Source: Deltaproteobacteria bacterium (GTDB lineage Bacteria; Myxococcota; Myxococcia; Myxococcales; SZAS-1). Taken from it: a DNA stretch of 40,124 nucleotides. Shown piece after piece: positions 34,080-40,124 of this stretch. The first letter of the stretch is position 1. Each line of letters begins with the position of its first letter. The translations under genes were made by a program, and so were the position numbers. The notes under the pieces were generated by a model that ran no database searches, was not told the DNA's origin, and was given only the letters and a program-made list of their open reading frames with translations. Location of the stretch: contig JAFEBB010000067.1 in the NCBI GenBank assembly GCA_018266075.1, positions 1 through 40,124 on the forward strand, in the 5' to 3' direction.

Positions 34080-34618
34080 AGATACCCGGGCGCAACGAGC
34101 TCGCGAACCTCGCCAACCAGCGCATGGACGCGCTGGTGCTGGGCGAGATCGGCCGGGCGCGCCTGCGCATCCACGCGCTGGAGCGGCGCTACCCGTCGGC
34201 GCAGCAGCGCGAGCTCGCCGAGCACCTGGTGGAGGCCAAGAAGCGCATGGGCTCCACCAGCGGCGCCATCTCCGGGCTCTTCGGGCTCGCGGCGATCCCG
34301 GCGGACCTGGTGCTGGTGACCTACTTTCAATCCGTGCTGCTGGTGGAGATCGGCACGCTCTACAAGGTGAACTTGAAGACCGAGCACGCCCGCAATGAGA
34401 TGCTGGACCTGCTCGGCTACGCGAACGGCGTGGGCCCCATCGTCCGCGCGGGGCCGAAGCTGCTCGGGCGCATGGCGCTCACGCTCTTCCAGCGCGGCGG
34501 CCTGCCCACGGTCGGGCGCGCGTTCCCCGTCATCGCCGCGCCGGTGACCGCCTACCTCAACGCCAAGGCCATCGAGCGCGTGGGCGAAGAGGCCAAGCGC
34601 TTCTACGCCCATCGCTGA
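34076..34618 (+). CDS. EcsC-family protein
   Basis: 180 residues from the GTG at 34076, overlapping the lipoprotein stop. Landmarks of the EcsC family are GAISGLFGLAAIPADLVLVT then YFQSVLLVEIGTLYKVNL, MLDLLGYANGVGPIVRAGPK and the closing PVIAAPVTAYLNAKAIERVG. In Bacillus EcsC accompanies the EcsAB ABC transporter and is linked to secretion and competence. Here it is coupled to a lipoprotein. Topology is amphipathic or peripheral with one or two hydrophobic stretches. Confidence 0.85.
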   Translation: MKIPGRNELANLANQRMDALVLGEIGRARLRIHALERRYPSAQQRELAEHLVEAKKRMGSTSGAISGLFGLAAIPADLVLVTYFQSVLLVEIGTLYKVNLKTEHARNEMLDLLGYANGVGPIVRAGPKLLGRMALTLFQRGGLPTVGRAFPVIAAPVTAYLNAKAIERVGEEAKRFYAHR

Positions 34619-34624
34619 CGCCCG

Positions 34625-35125
34625 TCAGACTCCGCCGTCGGCCAGGCACACCGGGTCCGTGGTCTCGTTCGGGCAGGTGGTGGCGGAGATCTGCTTGTTC
34701 ACCGCTGGCAGCCCGCGCAGGAAGCTCACGATGTTGCCGAGCTCCGGGTCCTGCATGCTGCCGAAGAGCGGCATCACGCAGAGCGTCTGGCACCGCTTGT
34801 TCACGCCGCCGGTGATGGCCCGGCGGATCTCGGCGTCGGTCCAGTTGCCCAGGCCGGTGTCCGGGTCGGGCGTGAGGTTGGCGGGAAAGCCGGAGACGCC
34901 GGCCTCGGTGACGCCCGCGGGGTTCCCGCTGAAGTCGGCGGTGTGGCAGTTCGCGCAGCCGTGGGCCTGAACCGCCGCCGCGCCCGCGTCGGTGACGGAG
35001 AGCGGCGGGCCGGCGTCGCCCGGGCCACCATCGGTGCCGCCGCCGTCGGTGGCGTCGCTGGACCCGCTGCAGCCAGCGAGGAGCGCGGCGAGTGCGGCAG
35101 GGACGATGAGGGCTCGAACGTTCAT
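34625..35125 (-). CDS. Lipoprotein c-type cytochrome
   Basis: 166 residues from the ATG at 35125 (MNVRALIVPAALAALLAGCS; lipobox LAGC19). A Gly/Asp linker precedes a mono-haem domain: CANCH at 57-61 binds haem c covalently, and MPLFG in the region RCQTLCVMPLFGSMQDPELG supplies a probable distal Met. The remaining TSS-like cysteines (TTCPNETTDPVC) may form a disulphide. It would be an outer- or inner-membrane-anchored electron carrier of the periplasm. An upstream ATG at 35158 would put a charged leader before the signal. Confidence 0.88.
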   Translation of the reverse strand: MNVRALIVPAALAALLAGCSGSSDATDGGGTDGGPGDAGPPLSVTDAGAAAVQAHGCANCHTADFSGNPAGVTEAGVSGFPANLTPDPDTGLGNWTDAEIRRAITGGVNKRCQTLCVMPLFGSMQDPELGNIVSFLRGLPAVNKQISATTCPNETTDPVCLADGGV

Positions 35126-35246
35126 GGCGAGGTGGCGCCGGGGGTTGGCGGCGGACACCTTTTGATTCCAAGTGCCCGGCTGAGGTCACGCACCTTTTGG
35201 GAAACACCGCATCGCTCGGTTGGCGCGGCCGTGCGAGCATGCGCGC

Positions 35247-35993
35247 ATGCAAGACGTCTACGCCTTCGACGTGGGCGACTTCGGCAAGCTCGGGCTGCTG
35301 CGCCACCTGCTGGCCGGCCCGCGCGCGCCGCGCCTGGGCGTGCTCTGGTACGCCACCGCGCTGCCCTCAGCGGCCCAGGACGGAAAGCACATCGACTACC
35401 TGGAGCTGCCGCGCGCCGAGGCCGCCCGCTTCCGCGACTGCGATCCAGCGCTCTACGACCGCTTTCGCGCCGCGCTCCGACGCCCGCGCGCGGTGCGCTC
35501 CATGGCGGCGCTCGAGCGACTCCGCGTCTGGCCGACGGACACGCGCTTTCACCGCGTGGCCACGCCCAGCGGCGACGCGCGCACACCCTGGTTCCAAGCG
35601 GCCCAGGGCGCGCTCGCGGACTGCGGCGCCATCTTCTGCGACCCGGACAACGGCGTGGCCAACCCCGACTCCGAGAACGAGCGCCGCTGCTCGGCCAAGC
35701 ACGCGCTGCTGCATGAGCTCTCAGCGCTCGCAGACGCAGGCCACGGGCTGGTCGTCTACCACCACCTCACCCGCGAGAAGGGCGGGCATGCGGCTCAGAT
35801 CGGCCGATGGATGGCGGTCCTGAAGCGTCGCACGGGCGCGCGAAACGTGGCCGCGCTGCGCTTCTGTCGAGGCACGAGCCGCGCCTTCTTCGTCCTCGAC
35901 GGCCCGCGCGCACCGAATCTGGTGAATCGCCTTGGCGCGCTGCAGGGCTCACCGTGGATTGAGCGCGAGCACGCCGAGCTCTTCCTCAGTTGA
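35247..35993 (+). CDS. Conserved DPDNG-family protein of unknown function
   Basis: 248 residues from the ATG at 35247. The family pattern, recalled from many genomes, is an opening YxxDVGDFGKLGLLRHL, then LGVLWY, DGKHIDYLELP, CDPALYDRFR, and the core IFCDPDNGVANPD, followed by SALADAGHGLVVYHHL and a late ARAFFVLDGPRAPNL-type strand (here TSRAFFVLDG). The Asp-rich core suggests a nuclease- or transferase-like fold, but no activity is known. It is convergent with the Lon-N protein, overlapping its end by eight bases. Confidence 0.75.
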   Translation: MQDVYAFDVGDFGKLGLLRHLLAGPRAPRLGVLWYATALPSAAQDGKHIDYLELPRAEAARFRDCDPALYDRFRAALRRPRAVRSMAALERLRVWPTDTRFHRVATPSGDARTPWFQAAQGALADCGAIFCDPDNGVANPDSENERRCSAKHALLHELSALADAGHGLVVYHHLTREKGGHAAQIGRWMAVLKRRTGARNVAALRFCRGTSRAFFVLDGPRAPNLVNRLGALQGSPWIEREHAELFLS

Positions 35994-36651
35994 GGACGCC
36001 GCCGTCCTCGGGCTCGGGGCGGGCCTTGAGCAGCGCGTCGCCGACAACGTCGAGCGCGAGCTGCAGCCGCTTCCCAATGGCCAGCTCCTCCAGCACCTTC
36101 TGCCGCAGCGACGCCTCACTGCAGAGCGCCGCCGTGCACACGTCGGCCAGGTCGCCCGGGTCCTTGAGCGCCCCACCCGCGCGGGCCAGCTCCTGCGACG
36201 CCTCGCCAGGCACCGCCGCGCAGAGCGAGAGCAGCGCGTGCCGCAGGGTCTCCGAGAGCCGCGCGTCCGCCGGCGCCTCCTCCTGCGGCAAGCGCGCGCG
36301 CACCACGCGATACGGCTCCTCGGGGGGCAGCTCCTCCACGATCTCCGCGCGCCCCACGCCCACCAGCTGGATGTTGAAGCGGCCGTCGGGGAGCTTCTCT
36401 TCCTGGGCGATGCGCCCCACCCCGCAGATGCGCCGCACCCGCGGACGCCCGTGGTAGTCCTGCTCCCAGCCTGGCTCGAGCATGCTCATGGCCAGCATGC
36501 GGTCGCCCGCGAGCGCGTCGGCCACCATCTTGCGGTAGCGCGGCTCGAAGATGTGCAGGGGCAGCACCGCGCCCGGCAGCAGCACCGCCGTGGGCAGCGG
36601 GAAGATCTTCAGCCGATCGAGCGACCGGGCGAGCGCCTCGCGCGAGAACAT
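35986..36651 (-). CDS. Lon N-terminal substrate-binding-domain protein
   Basis: 221 residues. The stand-alone N-terminal domain of the Lon family (PUA-like barrel plus helical bundle): LKIFPLPTAVLLPGAVLPLH then IFEPRYRKMVADAL, VRRICGVGRIAQEEKLPDGR and FNIQLVGVGRAEIVEELPP. No AAA or protease domain is present. Such proteins may bind unfolded or damaged substrates; a role is not established. The C-terminal region is helical. Confidence 0.9.
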   Translation of the reverse strand: MFSREALARSLDRLKIFPLPTAVLLPGAVLPLHIFEPRYRKMVADALAGDRMLAMSMLEPGWEQDYHGRPRVRRICGVGRIAQEEKLPDGRFNIQLVGVGRAEIVEELPPEEPYRVVRARLPQEEAPADARLSETLRHALLSLCAAVPGEASQELARAGGALKDPGDLADVCTAALCSEASLRQKVLEELAIGKRLQLALDVVGDALLKARPEPEDGGVLN

Positions 36652-36741
36652 CCTCTTCGTTGTAGCCCGCGCGGCCCCGAAAAGCGACGCGCCCCGGCCC
36701 CCTCGCGGGAACCAGGGCGTGTGTGCTGCGCTGCTTCGAAG

Positions 36742-37341
36742 TTACTTCGCGGGAGCCGCCGGAGCGCCAGGCGTGGCCGCAGAGGCGGTCTTGTCGCCGC
36801 CACCGCCGCCGCCGGTGAGGGTGGCGAAGTTCAGGTTGAAGTAGCCGGCCTGGTTGGCCGAGTACATCACGCGCTTGATGATGGAGAACTCCACTTCCTT
36901 GTCGGCCTGGATGTTCACCTCACCCTTGAAGCCGCCCTCCTTGTCGCCCTCGTGGAGGACGTCGAGGCGCTTCTTCTCGTCGCGGAGCTTCTCCTCGAGC
37001 GCGGGGATGTTCCAGTACTCGTCCTTGCCGAGGTCGGCCACCTGGGCGACGGTCTCGCCCTGCACCAGGATGGCGGTCTTCGACACCTGGACCACCGGCT
37101 TCATCTCGATGGGGTCGCCGTTGTTCGCAGTGGGGAGCTGGATGTCCTTGGTCATGAAGAGCACCTCGCCCGTCGCCGAGAAGTTGGCGATGAGGAAGAG
37201 CACGATGATCACGAACATGTCGACCAGCGGGGTGATGAGCAGGTCGGCGAAGACGCCCTTCTTGCCGTGGGCGCCCTTGCCGAAGATCTTGCTCTTCATG
37301 AGCCGCGGGCCAAACCGCTTGCCAGGGACGACGATGGGCAT
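36742..37341 (-). CDS. TolR/ExbD-type stator protein 2
   Basis: 199 residues from the ATG at 37341 with AAGGA before it. One membrane helix at about 34-55 (LLITPLVDMFVIIVLFLIAN) contains the proton-relay Asp D41. A long periplasmic domain follows, and the C-terminus is Gly- then Ala/Pro-rich. Such proteins form the proton-driven stator with a TolQ/ExbB/MotA channel, transmitting energy across the envelope. The length and the extended loop (EEKLRDEKKRLDVLHEGDKE) are unusual for ExbD. Confidence 0.88.
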   Translation of the reverse strand: MPIVVPGKRFGPRLMKSKIFGKGAHGKKGVFADLLITPLVDMFVIIVLFLIANFSATGEVLFMTKDIQLPTANNGDPIEMKPVVQVSKTAILVQGETVAQVADLGKDEYWNIPALEEKLRDEKKRLDVLHEGDKEGGFKGEVNIQADKEVEFSIIKRVMYSANQAGYFNLNFATLTGGGGGGDKTASAATPGAPAAPAK

Positions 37342-37352
37342 GACTGGTTCCT

Positions 37353-37820
37353 TTAGCCGACCGCGCTGACGCTCACCGCGTCGAGCTTGTTGCCCACGCA
37401 CTCATCGATCACCTTCACGAGGTCGATGTACTTCACCTTGTCCTCGCTCTGGACGGTGATCTGGTGCTGGTCGGGGTAGTTGGTGTGAAGGGCCTTGAGC
37501 TTGTCGTCCAGGGTCTTCACGTCGTAGCCGCCGTTCGCCTTGGGGATGTCGGCGTACACCGCGTTCTGCGCGTTGATGGTGTAGCCGCGCTCGCTCACGA
37601 CGAGCGTCAGGTTGAGCGCCTTGTCATCCGGGGGCGTGTCCTGACTGGGCCCGCCCGCCTGGCTCACCTGGAGCCGCGAGATCTGGGTCCAGACCGCGGT
37701 CATGATGAGGAAGCTGATGGTCACCGCCATCAGGTCGATGAAGGGCACGAGGTTGATCGCCGTGTCCAACGGCTTCTTCTTGCCCTTGCCACCTGTACCG
37801 AGATCCATGCCGCCGGCCAT
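37353..37820 (-). CDS. TolR/ExbD-type stator protein 1
   Basis: 155 residues; the ATG at 37820 has a strong AAGGAGGT box. The single membrane helix (about 22-45, NLVPFIDLMAVTISFLIMTA) carries the conserved Asp D29. The periplasmic part has LVVSERGYTINAQNAVYADI and KVKYIDLVKVIDECVGNK, matching the ExbD core. It is 11 bases from the second ExbD gene, so the two are probably cotranscribed. Confidence 0.9.
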   Translation of the reverse strand: MAGGMDLGTGGKGKKKPLDTAINLVPFIDLMAVTISFLIMTAVWTQISRLQVSQAGGPSQDTPPDDKALNLTLVVSERGYTINAQNAVYADIPKANGGYDVKTLDDKLKALHTNYPDQHQITVQSEDKVKYIDLVKVIDECVGNKLDAVSVSAVG

Positions 37821-37906
37821 GGCAGCACCTCCTTCCACATCACGCCGCTTTTACTTCCGCGGCTGGAGCCATCAGCTTACGCCAACGGCCCCTGGGTTCA
37901 GAGACT

Positions 37907-37931
37907 GGGCGGGCCCAAAAAGTTCCCGCCC
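37907..37931 (-). terminator. Hairpin between TolQ-type and ExbD-type genes
   Basis: GGGCGGG at 37907-37913 pairs with CCCGCCC at 37925-37931 over an 11-base A-rich loop. It sits in the 132-base gap of the operon and could attenuate transcription or stabilise the messenger; no T tract follows. Confidence 0.4.
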
Positions 37932-37952
37932 CCGAGAACGCTGCGACGCTTC

Positions 37953-38693
37953 TTACTCGTCGCCGCCGTCGGTCGGCATGTTCGCCGGCATCTTGAACTT
38001 GTCGCGGTTGGCGATGATGAGGTTCAGCACGCCCACCGAGGCCTCGTTGATGTCGTCGACCATGTGCTGGGTGCGGCCCATGAGGATCGAGAAGGCAATG
38101 AGCGACGGGATCGCGGTGAGGAGGCCGAACGCGGTGCAGTTCATGGCTTCCGAGATACCGTTCGACAGAATGGTCGCCTTGTCGGCCGGGTTCACGTGGG
38201 CCACGGCCTCGAAGCACTGGATGAGGCCGTTCACGGTGCCGAGGAGGCCGCAGAGCATGGCCGCGTTGCCCACCATGGCGAGGTAGCCGGTGCGGCGCTC
38301 GAGCTTGGGGTTCTCGCGGAGGGTGGCCTCGTCCATGGCGGCCTGGACCTCAGCCTCGCCCTTGGGGACGTTCATCAGGCCGGCCTTCACCACGCTGGTG
38401 AGCGGCGTGACCTTCTGGCCCGCGGTGTAGCTGATGGCCTTCTCCAGGTCGCCCGCGTAGATGTGCTTCTTCAGGCCACGCATGAAGGCGTCCTTGTTGA
38501 TGGAGGCCTTGCTGAAGAGCGTGTACGAGCGGTCGATCACGATCGCCAGGAAGAAGATGGCGCAGACGGTGATCGGGTACATACCCACGCCGCCGTCATT
38601 GAACCGCTTGGCGATGGTGCCAATCACGCCCGTCTCGGAGGGCGCGTCCGCCGCCTGCGTCAGCACGAAATTCGCCAGCTCATGGATCAGCAT
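37953..38693 (-). CDS. MotA/TolQ/ExbB-family proton channel
   Basis: 246 residues with membrane helices at about 35-55 (GMYPITVCAIFFLAIVIDRS), 135-165 (GYLAMVGNAAMLCGLLGTVN) and 175-205 (GISEAMNCTAFGLLTAIPSL). The loop and the GLLGTVNGLIQCFEAV and EAMNCTAFGLLTAIP segments are the core of the TolQ/ExbB channel, which with TolR/ExbD conducts protons to drive work in the envelope. One channel gene plus two TolR-type genes matches the gene content of the AglRQS gliding motor of Myxococcus, but the sequence alone cannot separate this from Tol-Pal or TonB systems. Confidence 0.92.
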   Translation of the reverse strand: MLIHELANFVLTQAADAPSETGVIGTIAKRFNDGGVGMYPITVCAIFFLAIVIDRSYTLFSKASINKDAFMRGLKKHIYAGDLEKAISYTAGQKVTPLTSVVKAGLMNVPKGEAEVQAAMDEATLRENPKLERRTGYLAMVGNAAMLCGLLGTVNGLIQCFEAVAHVNPADKATILSNGISEAMNCTAFGLLTAIPSLIAFSILMGRTQHMVDDINEASVGVLNLIIANRDKFKMPANMPTDGGDE

Positions 38694-39212
38694 CGTTCTG
38701 TCCTCCGGTCCTCCGGTAGCGTTCGGCTGCCGGGTCCGCGCCGGTGAGCGCGGAAGGTATTAAAAGTCCTGTTTCAATCCAGTCGTGACCGGGCTTGCTT
38801 CACCCGGGTGTCTGCAAAACGGGCGGCGACTGTAGTGGGCCCATGCGACGGGTGTCAAGCCACGCCCCGATTAAGATCAGGATCAGCAACCGAGGGTCGA
38901 CACCAGCTTGGGGCAAGAGGTTCCAGCTGTCGAGAGGGTCCCTGGGGCCGCCGCCCGGGGCGTCGGCGGGCCCGGGGCGCTCGGGTTTCCCTACTTGCCT
39001 CGGCAGATGCAGGTGCTTCGGGAACGGTGATCGTGACTGGTGAACCGTGAGCCGCTCACCGAGCACCCATCACGTTCACGGTTTCCGAGGCACCTGAGCG
39101 CCCGAGCGCCCCAGGGGAACCTGCAGGAGCCCGCCGTAAAATTGCTGGTTTGCTCAACGCGATGCTAGCGTCGCGGACTTCGGGGGATTTTTCGCCGCCG
39201 GAGGACCACGGC
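38694..39212. promoter_or_regulatory. 519-base divergent intergenic region
   Basis: It separates the TolQ-type start (38693) from the GspE-N gene (39213). An AT-rich patch (TATTAAAAGTCC) at about 38758-38769 is a plausible promoter for the TolQ operon; no -35 is clear. The right part holds the inverted-repeat element (copy B). No ORF is convincing. Confidence 0.45.
38948..39086. repeat. Inverted-repeat element, copy B
   Basis: Arm 39021-39052 (GGAACGGTGATCGTGACTGG...) is imperfectly inverted at 39054-39086, forming a near-continuous cruciform. The arm and its left flank 38948-39020 match 32641-32749 in reverse orientation; the arm itself differs at one of 32 positions. Confidence 0.75.
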
Positions 39213-40067
39213 ATGGCACGCAAGCGTCTCGGCGAGCTGCTCCTGGAGCAAGGCGCGATCACCGCGGAGCAGCTCCAGGCAGGGCTCGGCCTCCAACGAC
39301 AGAGCGGCAACCGGCTCGGCGCTGCCCTCGTCGCCCTCGGCGTCCTCACCGAGGAGCGGCTGGTGGGCGCCCTCGCCGTGGCCCTCTCCCTCGAGACCGT
39401 GAACCTCGACAAGCTCGAGGTGGAGTGGAGCGCCCTCCACGCCCTGCGCGACCGCTTCTGCGACGCCAACGACCTCTTCCCCGTCTCCATCGAGGCCAAG
39501 CCCACCGGTCGCAAGGTGCTCACCGTGGCCATGGCCGATCCGCTGAACCTCGCCGCCGTCGAGGAGATCGAGTTCACCACCGGCTTCAAGGTCCAGCCCA
39601 AGCTGGCCACGCTCTCCCAGGTGCGGAACGCGATCCGCCGGCACTACTTGAAGCTGCCGCCCGAGGAGAAGAAGCCCGCGCCCATCCCGCCGCCCATGCC
39701 AGAGGCCACTGCACCGCCGCGGCCGGTGTCGGAAGAGGTGGTGCTCACCGACGCCGTCATCGAAGAGGTCGCGCCCACCAAGCCGGTGCCGCCGCCGCAG
39801 CGGCAGATCAGCGGCCGAACGGACCTCGCCGAGCTCATCCGCAAGCGCGAAGAGGCCGTGAAGAAGCGCGCGCGGCCCTCGAGCGGGGGCGGGCCACGCA
39901 CCGCGCTCGAGTCCGACCTCGAGTACCTGGTGGGCGAGCCCATGTACGGCCCCGACGCCTACGAGCAGATCGATCGCCTGGAGCGCAAGCTCTGGGCGCT
40001 GATGCGCATCATGGCCAAGAAGGGGCTGCTCACCCGCGAAGAGTTCCTCGCGGAGTTCGAGGACTAG
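39213..40067 (+). CDS. GspE N-terminal-domain protein
   Basis: 284 residues from the ATG at 39213, with GGAGG at 39200-39204. Residues 1-150 match the GspE/PilB N-terminal domain: KRLGELLLEQGAITAEQLQA, then GLGLQRQSGNRLGAALVALG and VLTVAMADPLNLAAVEEIEF with TGFKVQP. A Pro-rich linker (about 155-210) and a helical, charged C-terminus follow (LIRKREEAVKKR, YEQIDRLERKLWALMRIMAK). There is no ATPase domain. Stand-alone GspE-N proteins are abundant in Myxococcota and may regulate secretion or c-di-GMP signalling. Function is unknown here. Confidence 0.9.
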   Translation: MARKRLGELLLEQGAITAEQLQAGLGLQRQSGNRLGAALVALGVLTEERLVGALAVALSLETVNLDKLEVEWSALHALRDRFCDANDLFPVSIEAKPTGRKVLTVAMADPLNLAAVEEIEFTTGFKVQPKLATLSQVRNAIRRHYLKLPPEEKKPAPIPPPMPEATAPPRPVSEEVVLTDAVIEEVAPTKPVPPPQRQISGRTDLAELIRKREEAVKKRARPSSGGGPRTALESDLEYLVGEPMYGPDAYEQIDRLERKLWALMRIMAKKGLLTREEFLAEFED

Positions 40068-40124
40068 CGCCAATGCCGATCAGTTAAGGCGGCTGGGCAA
40101 TCTGGTGCAGATGGATCATCGTGC

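Overview
The window reads as chromosomal DNA of a GC-rich member of the Myxococcota (myxobacteria or close relatives). This is an inference from gene content: an FHA-domain sigma-54 activator, a short PilZ protein, a GspE-N domain protein, many lipoproteins with Ser/Thr/Gly linkers, a giant ATPase/TPR signalling protein with a degenerate cyclase head, and a GTP-type PEP carboxykinase. There is no rRNA, tRNA, CRISPR array or intact transposon.

Layout. (1) 1-2603: an unknown protein and a convergent FHA/sigma-54 activator. (2) 3104-6218: a visibly AT-richer accessory island (sampled 60-base lines are 52-53% G+C against 67% inside pckG). It holds an AbiTii-type putative abortive-infection gene and, convergent to it, a translationally coupled pair: a RusA-type resolvase-like protein and a protein joining a catalytically altered restriction-endonuclease-like domain to a HEPN-like R-x4-H motif. 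This is the best candidate for an undescribed defence system. (3) 6406-13702: an accessory lipoprotein region with a GH18-like lipoprotein whose 3' end recurs as four fragments of different length on the same strand, two near-identical small Cys-rich exported proteins, two other stalked lipoproteins, several small unknown genes and a fatty-acid desaturase. (4) 13752-19086: a SAF-domain protein, pckG, a tandem pair of membrane/zinc-finger proteins (the first frameshifted), and a CorA-type transporter. (5) 19177-28746: a solitary PhnD-like binding lipoprotein, a large surface protein of repeated carboxypeptidase-regulatory-like domains, a phosphotransferase, SpmA/SpmB, a transglutaminase lipoprotein and a DUF4013 membrane protein. 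(6) 28827-36651: the 1187-residue cyclase-like/ATPase/TPR protein, a run of RlpA, PilZ, lipoprotein and EcsC genes, a lipoprotein cytochrome c, a DPDNG-family protein and a Lon-N-domain protein. (7) 36742-40067: a TolQ/MotA-type gene followed by two TolR/ExbD-type genes, divergent from a GspE-N protein.

How the genes work together. Much of the window concerns the cell envelope: about ten predicted lipoproteins, a proton-channel/stator operon, an RlpA-like septal protein and secretion-type domains. The island at 3.1-6.2 kb looks horizontally acquired and defence-related. Region 3 looks like a locus where surface lipoprotein genes duplicate and decay. A related intergenic repeat with inverted arms occurs at 32.5-32.75 kb and, in the opposite orientation, at 38.9-39.1 kb, each time upstream of an envelope gene. 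Start codons were chosen by ribosome-binding-site spacing where it was informative; many chosen starts are GTG.
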